Shown here: in pieces, positions 1 to 8,314 of the stretch
How positions within the stretch are numbered: position 1 is the stretch's first letter
How the letters are laid out: every line of letters starts with the position of its first letter
Assembly: GCA_038324085.1 (NCBI GenBank)
Contig: JBBQHP010000004.1
Coordinates: forward strand, 120,240 to 184,239
DNA length: 64,000 nucleotides
Direction: 5' to 3'
Source of the DNA: Ga0077523 sp038324085
GTDB taxonomy: Bacteria > Pseudomonadota > Gammaproteobacteria > Burkholderiales > Ga0077523
The notes under the pieces: generated by a model
What the model saw: only the letters and a program-made list of their open reading frames with translations
Databases searched by the model: none
Told to the model about the DNA's origin: nothing
Program-made: the position numbers and the translations under genes

Positions 1-120
1 GTGATTCCGTGGCCGATGGGAGCGATCGCCAAGTTGCTGCGCGTTCTGCCGCGTTCGGTGTTCGATCGCGCGTTCGCCAAGGCAAAGCGCAAGCCGCGCC
101 GGGGCGAGACGAGCGGCTAG
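1..120 (+). CDS. C-terminal end of a short-chain dehydrogenase (partial)
   Basis: The first frame is open from the left edge and ends at TAG 118-120, giving 39 residues. The tail has a hydrophobic stretch (VIPWPMGAIAKLLRVLP) followed by a basic end rich in K, R and P. This matches how many membrane-associated SDR-family oxidoreductases finish. The Rossmann fold and the YxxxK catalytic motif lie outside the window, so the assignment rests on the tail alone. It converges with the HAD gene 18 bases away. Confidence 0.5.
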   Translation: MIPWPMGAIAKLLRVLPRSVFDRAFAKAKRKPRRGETSG

Positions 121-138
121 GGGGCTTCCGCCCGGGCG

Positions 139-795
139 CTATCGCAGTTCCAGCCCCGTAATCGCCTCGAGTTCCGCGATCGCGGCGCCGGGATCGGTCA
201 CCTTGATCGTCTGCATGCCCAGGCTTCTTGCGGGCTTCAGGTTGATACCCAGATCGTCGAGGTATACCGCTGCGCGCGGATCGACGCCGAGATTGCGGCA
301 CGCGAGGTCGTAGATCGCGGGCTCCGGCTTGCGGATGCCCACCTTGCTGGATTCGACGACCAGATCGAACAGGCCCACGACTTCGCGCCACGCGGCTGCT
401 CTTTCCGGGGACACCAGGCCGGGACCTATGTCGCCGAAATTGTTGGTGATGCACGCGGTACGGAACGCCACACGGCAGCGTCGCAGCGCTTCGACCATCG
501 CCGGTCGGATCTCGCCGAACAGCAGCTTCACGACGTCCTTGCCGGGGACGGAATGACCCTGCGAGCGCGCCTCCGCGTCGAATGCGGCGTCGAACTCGTC
601 GACACTGATCTCCGCGCGTTCCAGGCGCGCCCAGGCATTGGAATCGGGATTGATCGAGTTGACCTTGCGCAGCAGACCCTCGGGCAGGCCGCGACTGCGC
701 TCATACGCGGCGAAGGCATCGAACGGACTGGAACTGAAGACACCGCCGAAATCCCACAGCACCGCTCGGACGGCAGGGTTGGGCGTGCCGCTCAT
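139..795 (-). CDS. HAD-superfamily hydrolase
   Basis: A 218-residue HAD-like phosphatase or dehalogenase. Motif I reads DFGGVF near residue 15, the variant of the ACAD10/epoxide-hydrolase N-domain group, where the second Asp of DxD is replaced. Motif II is TNN, motif III the Lys in KPEP, and motif IV a DD pair in YLDDLG. The helical cap is of the small C1 type. The ATG overlaps the TGA of the upstream TPR gene by 4 bases (ATGA), so the two are translationally coupled. The substrate cannot be read from the sequence. The family often acts on small phosphorylated metabolites. Confidence 0.85.
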   Translation of the reverse strand: MSGTPNPAVRAVLWDFGGVFSSSPFDAFAAYERSRGLPEGLLRKVNSINPDSNAWARLERAEISVDEFDAAFDAEARSQGHSVPGKDVVKLLFGEIRPAMVEALRRCRVAFRTACITNNFGDIGPGLVSPERAAAWREVVGLFDLVVESSKVGIRKPEPAIYDLACRNLGVDPRAAVYLDDLGINLKPARSLGMQTIKVTDPGAAIAELEAITGLELR

Positions 796-1259
796 TTGCT
801 CTTGTTCTTGAAGTCGTCGATGGCCCGCCGCAGATCCTTCAGTTCCTCGCAGGGGATCGGCGAGCAGAGCCGGCCCAGTTCCGCCAGATGCTCTTCGGCC
901 TTGGCGAGCTGATTGGTCGCGAGGTAGGCCTCGCCGATGTATTCGTGGACCGACTTGCTGTCCGGATCGAGCCGCAGCGCCTCGCGGTACGCCTTGAACG
1001 CTGCGTCGTAGTTGCCCTGCTTGCGCTGGGCAAATCCGAGCCAGTTGTAGGCCGCCGCATTGTTCGGTTCGGCCGCGATCGCCTTCTGCATGGCCGCGAT
1101 CGCACCGGCCCAGTCGAGTGCATCGATGGCGCGCCGGCCGGCCACGAAATTGGCGTCGCTGCTGGTAGCGGCCGTTTCATCGCCGAGATTGGCGAACGCA
1201 GTCGTGGACGATGCGACCAGGAGCGCGGCGATCAGGGTCTGGCAGGTCGTGGATTTCAT
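792..1259 (-). CDS. exported TPR protein
   Basis: A 155-residue protein with a Sec signal peptide (hydrophobic residues 8-20, cut near AFA-N). At least three 34-residue TPR units follow, with the usual A-x-x-W-L-G-F and A-x-x-A-Y-x-x-A-L-x-L-D-P pattern at about residues 45-125. It is probably periplasmic and a protein-interaction scaffold. It is the first gene of a coupled pair with the HAD hydrolase (4-base overlap). No partner is evident. Confidence 0.75.
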   Translation of the reverse strand: MKSTTCQTLIAALLVASSTTAFANLGDETAATSSDANFVAGRRAIDALDWAGAIAAMQKAIAAEPNNAAAYNWLGFAQRKQGNYDAAFKAYREALRLDPDSKSVHEYIGEAYLATNQLAKAEEHLAELGRLCSPIPCEELKDLRRAIDDFKNKSK

Positions 1260-1350
1260 GGTGCGTCTCCGCAGAACAGGTGCTTCCCGATTCTAACGCT
1301 CCCGCACCCGGCCGATCCCGCTACCGGATGACCGGGGCAGGAACTCCCGC

Positions 1351-2124
1351 TCATCCCGGGACCGCGAAGAAGCCCGCCGCGTCGAGTTCCTGCACGAGCA
1401 TGCGGAAATCCGTGGCTCCCTGGCTCGACGGGGCGAACGCGAAGATGTCCTTCGCGTGCATCGGGCTCTCCGCCAGGGCCACGGACTCGTGGATGCGCGT
1501 TTCGCACACGATGCCGGGAAAGTTCGCCTGCAGCTCGCGATAGATCTGGAACGACAGCTTGCGACGGGCGTCGTACCGACTCACCACGATGCGCCTCAGG
1601 AAGGAGCGCCCGGTCTTCTTCTCGAGCACATCCAGCGCCGTGGTGATGCGGTAGACGCCTTGCAGTGAGAGGAAGTCCGCCGCCAACGGAATCAGCACGC
1701 GATCCGCCGCCATCAGCGCATTCAACGTGAGCACGCCGAGCATGGGACTGCAGTCCATCATCACGGGCGCACTCGTGGCCCAGCCCGCTTCCTCGATGCC
1801 GGCGCGCAGTCGCCTGGTGATGCCGGCGTCCGAGCCGTGCAGAGCGTCGATCTTGGACAGGTCGGCTGATGCCGGCAACAGTTCGATGCCGGGCGGCACT
1901 TCCCGCGTGAGCATGCCGAGCGGCGTCGCGTTCTGGAAGAACCCGAAGACGCTCTGGGCGCCCGCGACGTTGCGTACGCCCATCGCCAGTGACAGGTGCG
2001 CCTGCGGATCGAGGTCGATCGCGACAGGACGGCGACCGACCCGGGCCAGCGCCGCCGTCAGATTGAACGTGGTGGTCGTCTTGCCGACGCCGCCCTTCTG
2101 GTTGAACACGGCGACGATGCTCAT
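1351..2124 (-). CDS. ParA/MinD-family ATPase
   Basis: A 257-residue P-loop ATPase of the ParA type. The deviant Walker A motif KGGVGKTT is at residues 10-17, with the signature lysine at the first position. The switch I region DLDPQAH is at about 38-44 and a Walker-B-like MMDCSP segment lies near residue 125. No parB or parS partner lies next to it, so it is an orphan ParA. Such proteins position cargo (chemoreceptors, carboxysomes, polar complexes) or control cell-envelope processes. It is divergent from gabT, with about 150 bases between. Confidence 0.85.
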   Translation of the reverse strand: MSIVAVFNQKGGVGKTTTTFNLTAALARVGRRPVAIDLDPQAHLSLAMGVRNVAGAQSVFGFFQNATPLGMLTREVPPGIELLPASADLSKIDALHGSDAGITRRLRAGIEEAGWATSAPVMMDCSPMLGVLTLNALMAADRVLIPLAADFLSLQGVYRITTALDVLEKKTGRSFLRRIVVSRYDARRKLSFQIYRELQANFPGIVCETRIHESVALAESPMHAKDIFAFAPSSQGATDFRMLVQELDAAGFFAVPG

Positions 2125-2274
2125 CGGAGGATTCTCCGCGCGCCGCGCCGCGTTGCTGCTGTCATGCGCATCGCACCCTACTACCTGAGCCGCGCCCGGA
2201 ATGCAACCGCGGCGTGCGCTGCAGTAACATCGGGGTCGTCATCCCGTGTTCGCACCTTGAAGGAGTCCGCCGCC

Positions 2275-3609
2275 ATGGCCAGCATCCGTCCCTTCGATCA
2301 GGTTCAAGCCGCTGCCGCGATCTCCAACGAGAGCTTGCAGCGGCGCAAGGAAGCGGCCGTTCCGCGCGGCATCGGCGTCATGACCCAGATCTTCATCGAG
2401 CGCGCCGAGAACGCCGAGATGTGGGACGTGGAGGGTCGCCGCTACATCGATTTCGGCGGCGGCATCGCCGTGCTGAACGTGGGTCACCGCCATCCTAAGG
2501 TCGTTGCCGCCATCGCCGCGCAGCTGCAGAAGATGACGCACACGATGTTCCAGATCACTCCCTACGAGTCGTACGTCGCGCTCGCCGAGAAACTGAATGC
2601 CATGACGCCGGGGACCCACGCCAAGAAGACGGCATTCTTCTCGACCGGCGCCGAGGCGATCGAGAACTCGGTCAAGATCGCCCGTGCCGCGAGCGGACGA
2701 TCCGGCATCATCGCGTTCAGCGGTGCCTTTCATGGCCGCTCGATGATGGCCGCGGCGCTCACCGGCAAGGTGGCGCCATACAAGCTCGGCTTCGGCCCCT
2801 TCCCGGCCGAGATCTACCACGCACCGTTCCCCGTCGACCTCCACGGCGTCAGCGTGGACGACGCGCTGAAGGGCATCCAGCACCTGTTCAAGTCCGAGAT
2901 CGAATCGAAGCGGGTTGCCGCCGTCATGATCGAACTCGTGCAGGGCGAAGGCGGTTTCTACGTCGCACCCGTCCCGTTCGTCCAGGCATTGCGCAGGCTG
3001 TGCGACGACCATGGCATCCTGCTGATCGTCGACGAAGTCCAGACCGGGTTCGGCCGGACCGGCCGGATGTTCGCGCTCGAACACTACGGCATCACCGCGG
3101 ACATCATGTGCATGGCCAAGAGCCTTGCCGGCGGCACGCCGCTGTCGGCCGTGACGGGTCGGGCCGAGATCATGGACGGGCCGGAAGCCGGTGGCCTCGG
3201 CGGAACCTACGCGGGCAATCCGCTGGCGCTCGCGGCGGCACACGCCGTGATCGAGGTGATCGAAGAAGAGCATCTGGTCGATCGCGCCAACGCACTCGGC
3301 GGCCGGCTGGTCGCGAAGCTCGAATCGCTGAAGGAATCGGTGCCGCAGATCGCGGAGGTCCGCGGCCTGGGTGCGATGATCGCGATCGAGTTCAACAAGG
3401 TGGCGACCAATCATCCCGACCCGGAATTCACCAGACGCGTGCAGCTGCGCGCCCTGGACAACGGGCTGGTGCTGCTCACCTGCGGCGTCTACGCCAATGC
3501 GCTGCGGTTCCTGTTCCCGCTCACGATCCAGGACGCGGTGTTCGACGAGGCGCTGGCGATTCTCGAACAGGCGCTGGTCGCGGAAGCGCGGCACGCGACG
3601 GTCGCGTAA
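2275..3609 (+). CDS. gabT: 4-aminobutyrate aminotransferase (class III, PLP)
   Basis: A 444-residue class III aminotransferase. It transfers the amino group of GABA to 2-oxoglutarate, giving succinate semialdehyde and glutamate. The Schiff-base lysine is K282 in MAKSLAGG, the cofactor Asp is D253 in IVDEVQTGFG, and the phosphate-binding region has STGAEA near residue 123. I chose the ATG at 2275 because GAAGGAG stands about 10 bases before it. The open frame runs further upstream but has no homologous look there. No succinate-semialdehyde dehydrogenase is adjacent. 5-aminovalerate or another omega-amino acid is a possible alternative substrate. Confidence 0.9.
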   Translation: MASIRPFDQVQAAAAISNESLQRRKEAAVPRGIGVMTQIFIERAENAEMWDVEGRRYIDFGGGIAVLNVGHRHPKVVAAIAAQLQKMTHTMFQITPYESYVALAEKLNAMTPGTHAKKTAFFSTGAEAIENSVKIARAASGRSGIIAFSGAFHGRSMMAAALTGKVAPYKLGFGPFPAEIYHAPFPVDLHGVSVDDALKGIQHLFKSEIESKRVAAVMIELVQGEGGFYVAPVPFVQALRRLCDDHGILLIVDEVQTGFGRTGRMFALEHYGITADIMCMAKSLAGGTPLSAVTGRAEIMDGPEAGGLGGTYAGNPLALAAAHAVIEVIEEEHLVDRANALGGRLVAKLESLKESVPQIAEVRGLGAMIAIEFNKVATNHPDPEFTRRVQLRALDNGLVLLTCGVYANALRFLFPLTIQDAVFDEALAILEQALVAEARHATVA

Positions 3610-3885
3610 GTGCACGTCGCGATGACCTGAGCAGGCGTCCCGGACCGGCGCGACGCTCTGCGGTTGTCGTTCGGTTCATCCTCGTGCGATCCGGAACCCG
3701 TACCGTTTCGGCAGTGTTCGGCGCCCCGGGCCCATGGTCGCCCTGCGTCGGCGTACTGCGGGTCGGCGAGGGCGGGGATTCCGAAAGCCCGGGGTAGTCG
3801 TCGGAGGCCGCTGGCACAAGCTGATGAAACGCCCGGAAGAGACCCGGAGCATGCAGCGCAATTTCTGCGCGCCGTCCGGTTCCAT

Positions 3886-4398
3886 TCACTGCCGCATGTT
3901 GCTCCCGCCTTTGTTCTGCGCCTTGAATCGCGCCAGCAGTCGCCCCTCGTTGTCCAGCAGCTCGAGCTGCCCGTCGTGAAGGCGCCATGCGTTGGTGGCG
4001 TCGAGTGCCAGCAGAAACGCCGCCTCCGTTTCCATAGTCCCCGGACAGGCCATGCGGGTTGCTGCCGTGGGTCCGAGAAGAATATCGTCGCCATCGATGC
4101 GATAGCGGCTCGTCAGTCGATTGCAACCGCCGAAGCCCGCGATCGTGCCATCGCCGGAAAACCGCAGCGACGGGGCGGACTGGTCCCGGGACGGGACGAT
4201 CGGTTCGGTGCCGAGGCGCACGAGGGTCCACTCCGTGTCGAGCAGGGACGACGGCGAAGCGGGTGCCGAACAGGTCCCGGCGGGTCGCGCGTGAGCGTGG
4301 GCGTTGGGCGGTGCCGCCGTCGCTCGCAGCCAGGGCGCGGCGTCGGCGCCGGGCGATATCAGCGCGGCCAGGGCCACGTAAACAATGGTTCGTCTCAT
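3886..4398 (-). CDS. META-domain exported protein (HslJ-like)
   Basis: A 170-residue protein starting at ATG 4396-4398. It has an N-terminal hydrophobic signal segment and then a META domain (about residues 55-165). The hallmarks are LLDTEWTLV, GFGGCNRLTSRY and a conserved Cys pair (GGCN and MACPG). The family includes HslJ, a heat-inducible outer-membrane-associated protein. The ATG overlaps the ackA stop (TGATG), so it is translationally coupled to the acetate kinase gene. That is an unusual partner for a META protein. Confidence 0.8.
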   Translation of the reverse strand: MRRTIVYVALAALISPGADAAPWLRATAAPPNAHAHARPAGTCSAPASPSSLLDTEWTLVRLGTEPIVPSRDQSAPSLRFSGDGTIAGFGGCNRLTSRYRIDGDDILLGPTAATRMACPGTMETEAAFLLALDATNAWRLHDGQLELLDNEGRLLARFKAQNKGGSNMRQ

Positions 4399-5585
4399 CA
4401 ACTTGCTCCTCGAATCAGGTCGAGCGTATGGCGGGCGATCATGCGTTCCTCGTCGGTGGGGATGACCCATGCCGACACACGACTGCCGGACGTGCTGATG
4501 CGTGGACCGTTCGACGCGTTGGTGGTTTCATCGATTTGTACGCCGAGCCAGGCGGCATCGCGCAGCACGCGGTCGCGGATGGGCGCGGATTTCTCGCCGA
4601 TGCCGGCGGTAAAGACGATGGCGTCGAGCCCGCCCAGCGCTGCCGCCAGCGAGCCCATTTCGCACCGGATTCGATACACGAAGAGTTCGATGGCCGTTCG
4701 CGCGGCCCGGTCGTCCGCCGCGAGCAGGGTCTTCATGTCGGATGACAAGCCCGAAACGCCGAGCAGCCCCGACTCGTGATACAGCAGATGCTCGATCGCA
4801 CGCGTGTCCATGCCCATTTCGTCGAGGAGGTACAGCACTACGCCGGGATCGAGGCTGCCACTGCGGGTGCCCATGGGCAAACCGTCGAGCGCGGTGAAAC
4901 CCATGGTGCTGGTGATGCTCTGCCCGCCGTCGAGCGCGCACATGCTCGCACCGTTGCCCAGGTGCAGCACGATCGTCCTGCCGCGCGCGGCTGCCTCGTC
5001 GAACCGGGAAAGTACGGAGGCGATGTACTCGTAGGACAGGCCGTGGAAACCGTAGCGCCGGACGCCGGATGCGTGGAAACGCTCAGGTAGCGCGAAGCGT
5101 TGCGCCACATCGGGATTGGTGCGATGAAATGCCGTATCGAAGCAGGCGACCTGGGGTACGTCCGGCATGCGGCGGGTCAAACGGTGAATCGGGGCCAGGT
5201 TGTGCGGCTGATGCAAAGGCGCCAGCGGAATCAATCGCTCCAAGGCCGTCATCACCTCGGCATCGATGCGCACGGGCTGCGCATACTCCAGGCCGCCGTG
5301 GACGACGCGATGCCCGATGCCGAGCAGGTGGTCATCGGCAAGCTCGCCGCGGAGGAAATCGAGCAGGTAGTCGAGCACCGCGTCGTAGCCGGGCGGGGTG
5401 CCTTCGGTCCAGGCGTGATCGGCGCGCAGCGTGCCGTCGGCCCCCTTTGCGATCAGACGCGGAGCAGTGAGAAGACCAGCGACCTGGCCGTGGAGTCCAG
5501 GCACGAGCCGTTCGTCATGCACCGCGAAGATGGAGAACTTGATGCTGGACGAGCCGGCGTTGAGGACGGCGATCGAGTCGGACAT
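4398..5585 (-). CDS. ackA: acetate kinase
   Basis: A 395-residue ASKHA-fold kinase that interconverts acetate plus ATP with acetyl phosphate plus ADP. The family signature NAGSSSIKF is at residues 9-17. The substrate region has VVHGG and HQPHN, and the second signature is FHGLSYEY. The nucleotide-binding loop has HLGNGAS and the C-terminal half has FTAGIGE. It lies 25 bases downstream of the phosphotransacylase gene and overlaps the META gene by one base, forming a three-gene operon that yields ATP from acyl-CoA through acyl phosphate. Confidence 0.93.
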   Translation of the reverse strand: MSDSIAVLNAGSSSIKFSIFAVHDERLVPGLHGQVAGLLTAPRLIAKGADGTLRADHAWTEGTPPGYDAVLDYLLDFLRGELADDHLLGIGHRVVHGGLEYAQPVRIDAEVMTALERLIPLAPLHQPHNLAPIHRLTRRMPDVPQVACFDTAFHRTNPDVAQRFALPERFHASGVRRYGFHGLSYEYIASVLSRFDEAAARGRTIVLHLGNGASMCALDGGQSITSTMGFTALDGLPMGTRSGSLDPGVVLYLLDEMGMDTRAIEHLLYHESGLLGVSGLSSDMKTLLAADDRAARTAIELFVYRIRCEMGSLAAALGGLDAIVFTAGIGEKSAPIRDRVLRDAAWLGVQIDETTNASNGPRISTSGSRVSAWVIPTDEERMIARHTLDLIRGAS

Positions 5586-5610
5586 CGGGGATGGGGGCGG
5601 GCGCCCGGCT

Positions 5611-6552
5611 TCAAGTCACGGCACGGGCGGGTGTCTCCCGTCGTGCCTTCGCCACCAGTTTCGCCAGTGCGCACGAAACCAGTCGCGCTGCAAGGCTATC
5701 GGAGCGGCTGGTCAGGATCACCGGCACCCGTGCGCCCATGACGATCCCGGCGATTTCCGCTGCCGCGAGGAACGAAAGGCTTTTCGCGAGCATGTTGCCG
5801 GCCTCGAGATCGGGTACGACCAGGATGTTCGCGCGCCCGGCCACCGGTGAATCGATGTTCTTCGTGCGAGCGGCGCGGAGATTGATTGCATTGTCGAGCG
5901 CCAGCGGACCGTCGAGTGTGGCCCCGGTGATCTGCCCTCGATCAGCCATCTTGCACAGCGCGGCCGCATCGATCGTGGAAGGCACGTTCGGGTTCACCAT
6001 CTCCAGCGCCGACAGGATGGCCACGCGTACTTCCGAGAATCCCAGCGCATGCCCGAGGTCGATGGCGTTCTGCACGATGTCGACCTTGTCCCGGAGGCTC
6101 GGCAGGATGTTCACCGCGGCGTCGGTGATCACCAGCAGTTCGGGATGCGTCGGGACGTCGATGACGAAGCAGTGACTGACCCGCCGCGCCGTGCGCAGGC
6201 CGGTCTCGCGGGCCACGATCTCGGTCATCAGTTCGTCGGTATGCAGGCTGCCCTTCATGAGGCACTCCACCTGCCCTTCCCGCACCAGGCCGACCGCCCT
6301 CGCGGCCGAGGCGTGACTGTGCGGCGTTGCGACGATCGGCAGGCCCGCCAGATCGATCCCGGCCGCCGTTGCCACGGCGCGCATGCGATCCGGGGGACCC
6401 ACCAGTATCGGCGCCAGCAATCCGAGCCGCGCGCCGTCGACGGCGGCCCGGAGTGAGCTTTCATCGCATGGGTGGGCGACGGCCGTGGGCAACGGCGGCA
6501 GCGCGCTGGCCCGCTCCAGCAGTCGCTCAAGCCTGGGGCAGTTGGAGAACAT
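5611..6552 (-). CDS. phosphate acetyl/butyryltransferase
   Basis: A 313-residue PTA/PTB-family enzyme that converts acyl-CoA and phosphate to acyl phosphate, the partner reaction of acetate kinase. The characteristic segments are LMKGSLHTDELM, ITDAAVNI and a C-terminal GARVPVILTSRSDS. It lacks the MaoC-type hydratase domain seen in longer bifunctional homologues. The longer open frame (to 6717) is unlikely at its N-terminus; ATG 6552 fits the family start. It is first in the operon with ackA. Acetyl versus butyryl preference cannot be read. Confidence 0.85.
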   Translation of the reverse strand: MFSNCPRLERLLERASALPPLPTAVAHPCDESSLRAAVDGARLGLLAPILVGPPDRMRAVATAAGIDLAGLPIVATPHSHASAARAVGLVREGQVECLMKGSLHTDELMTEIVARETGLRTARRVSHCFVIDVPTHPELLVITDAAVNILPSLRDKVDIVQNAIDLGHALGFSEVRVAILSALEMVNPNVPSTIDAAALCKMADRGQITGATLDGPLALDNAINLRAARTKNIDSPVAGRANILVVPDLEAGNMLAKSLSFLAAAEIAGIVMGARVPVILTSRSDSLAARLVSCALAKLVAKARRETPARAVT

Positions 6553-6687
6553 GGATCTCGCGCGTGCGATGGAGACGATCGGGCATGGGAGGAAACGAAC
6601 ACCGGCGACGGCCGGACGGCGCTGCAACCGGGGCGCTATCGGATGGCATACTCTCGGCGCAGATGCGCAACCCACGGGAGGCGGACG

Positions 6688-6942
6688 ATGGACGAAGAGC
6701 GCAGCATGGTGATCCACTTCATGGACAGCACGAAACTGAAACTGTCATTTCCGAAGCAGGTCCGCAGCGACGAAACGGTCCCGGTGCGACTCGATCATGC
6801 GCTCGACAAGCCGGCCTTGATGGTCGAAGTCGACGGCAGCCTGATGGCGATTCCGTTCGCCAACGTCAAGTACATCCGCATCTACCCCGCCGCCAACGTG
6901 CTGCCGGACTACGTGATCAAGGGCGCTCATATCGAGGATTGA
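6688..6942 (+). CDS. conserved small protein, unknown function
   Basis: An 84-residue protein. The start at ATG 6688 is supported by GGGAGG about 6 bases upstream; a second ATG at 6706 is possible. The sequence reads as a compact beta-rich fold with alternating hydrophobic residues (LMVEVDGSLMAIPFANVKYIRIYPA). There is no signal peptide or membrane segment. It is divergent from the phosphotransacylase and converges with the cupin gene, leaving only 3 bases between stops. I do not recognise a function. Confidence 0.75.
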   Translation: MDEERSMVIHFMDSTKLKLSFPKQVRSDETVPVRLDHALDKPALMVEVDGSLMAIPFANVKYIRIYPAANVLPDYVIKGAHIED

Positions 6943-6945
6943 AGA

Positions 6946-7230
6946 TCACGCCTTGAGTTCGATCTCCACGAAGGCATACTCGAAATCGTTGGCGTTGATC
7001 ACGTCGTGTTCCACGCCGGCGAGGCGCGTGTACGACACGCCGGCTTTCAACTCGACCTCGCGCGTTCCTGTCGGTTCGACCAGGCGCAGCTTGCCGTCCA
7101 GCATCGGCACCACGACATAGTCCATCTCGTGCCGGTGCCAGCCGGTGGCCGCACCCGGCGCGAACCGCCATTCGGTCACGCGCACGCGGTCGTTGTCGAT
7201 CTGCTGGGTGGGGCGGGCGGGTTGCGGCAT
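6946..7230 (-). CDS. cupin-domain protein
   Basis: A 94-residue single cupin. Motif 1 is GWHRHEMDYVVVPMLDG (metal-type His-x-His and a Glu), and motif 2 is represented by GVEHDV. With at least three candidate ligands it may bind a metal. Small stand-alone cupins of this form act as dioxygenases, isomerases or ligand sensors; nothing narrows this down. It lies downstream of the nuclease-fold gene on the same strand, 54 bases away. Confidence 0.8.
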   Translation of the reverse strand: MPQPARPTQQIDNDRVRVTEWRFAPGAATGWHRHEMDYVVVPMLDGKLRLVEPTGTREVELKAGVSYTRLAGVEHDVINANDFEYAFVEIELKA

Positions 7231-7284
7231 GAAGTGCTCCGTGTGAAAGCGATGTTGGAGGTACCCGAGGCTGCGCTCGCCGGA

Positions 7285-8115
7285 TCAGGCCTGGATCTCG
7301 AAGTAGAGCAGCGAATGGTCCGAGTATCTGGCGATCCAGTCGTCCTTCTCCGCATCCGTGGGCTGGTCGACCCAGCCGCGCACCGCCACGTTGGCTTCGG
7401 TGCCATCGGATCGCTTGAACACGCGAAAGTCGAGATTGGAGGACGCGAAGACGTGATCGATGTTTGCCGGGGGATACGAAGACTTGCTGCCGTTGAACCA
7501 GCTCGCATCCTGTGTCTTGACGAGGTGGCGCATGCCGACCTTCGTCCGGCCGGCGTATTTGTCCCACTTCTTGAGTTCGATGGCCGATGCGATGGACTTC
7601 TGGTACGGATAGATCATGCCCATCGTGTTCAGGTCCCCGAGGAACACATAGTGCGCCTTGCCGTCCCCGCCTGCGGACTTGTCGAGCGTGCGTCGAAAAT
7701 CAAACGCGCGCTTCAGCATGTCATCGCGCAAACCCATGCCGCGGGGATCGGTGCCGCTCGCCAGGTGCAGGAACAGCAAAGCGTAGTTCGCACCACCCTT
7801 GGTGATGGTGACCAGCTGTCCCGGGCGCATGTGCGTCGTGCCCGACCGGAATTCGACCTTCTGCGTGATGAAGGCGGTCAGGTTCTTGCGCACGCCCACC
7901 AGGATCTCCTGGGTTTCGGTGCCCTCGGTGATCTGGAAGGTGTAACCCGGCATCTTGCTGACGAGCGCGTTGAACACGGTCGCGCCCTCGACTTCGTAGA
8001 GCCCGAACACGTCCGGATTCTGTGCATCGAGAAAATCGATGACCCGTCCGACGCGCGACGGATCGTCCTTGAAGTGCTCCACGTTCCAGGACGCCACGGA
8101 GAAAAGCTTGGCCAT
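7285..8115 (-). CDS. endonuclease/exonuclease/phosphatase-family protein
   Basis: A 276-residue EEP-fold metal-dependent phosphoesterase. Visible family motifs are ASWNVEHF (N and metal Glu) at the N-terminus, GLYEVEG, FLGDLNTMG (Asp and Asn of the active site), and a final SDHSLLYFE with the catalytic His pair. There is no signal peptide, so it probably acts in the cytoplasm. Members cleave DNA, RNA, phosphoinositides or sphingomyelin, and the substrate is not decidable here. Confidence 0.85.
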   Translation of the reverse strand: MAKLFSVASWNVEHFKDDPSRVGRVIDFLDAQNPDVFGLYEVEGATVFNALVSKMPGYTFQITEGTETQEILVGVRKNLTAFITQKVEFRSGTTHMRPGQLVTITKGGANYALLFLHLASGTDPRGMGLRDDMLKRAFDFRRTLDKSAGGDGKAHYVFLGDLNTMGMIYPYQKSIASAIELKKWDKYAGRTKVGMRHLVKTQDASWFNGSKSSYPPANIDHVFASSNLDFRVFKRSDGTEANVAVRGWVDQPTDAEKDDWIARYSDHSLLYFEIQA

Positions 8116-8314
8116 TCGATTGCCCTCGGAGGACGGTCGAGGAGGCGAACGCTACACCGCCGACCAGCGTCCGACAATCGGGATCAGGGAGGGACGATGG
8201 GCGGCCCGGCGAACATCGGTTCGATCCGGGCTGGGCCGCATTCCCCGGCAGGCCGGCAAGCCGCCCGAGAATCCGATTGCCAGGTTCCGGGCCGCGCCGG
8301 ACCCGGCTTCGTGA

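Noticed and set aside
1996..2274. N-terminal extension of GabT
   Set aside because: The open frame reaches 1996, but the extra 93 residues are antisense to parA and unlike the family; the ribosome site supports ATG 2275.
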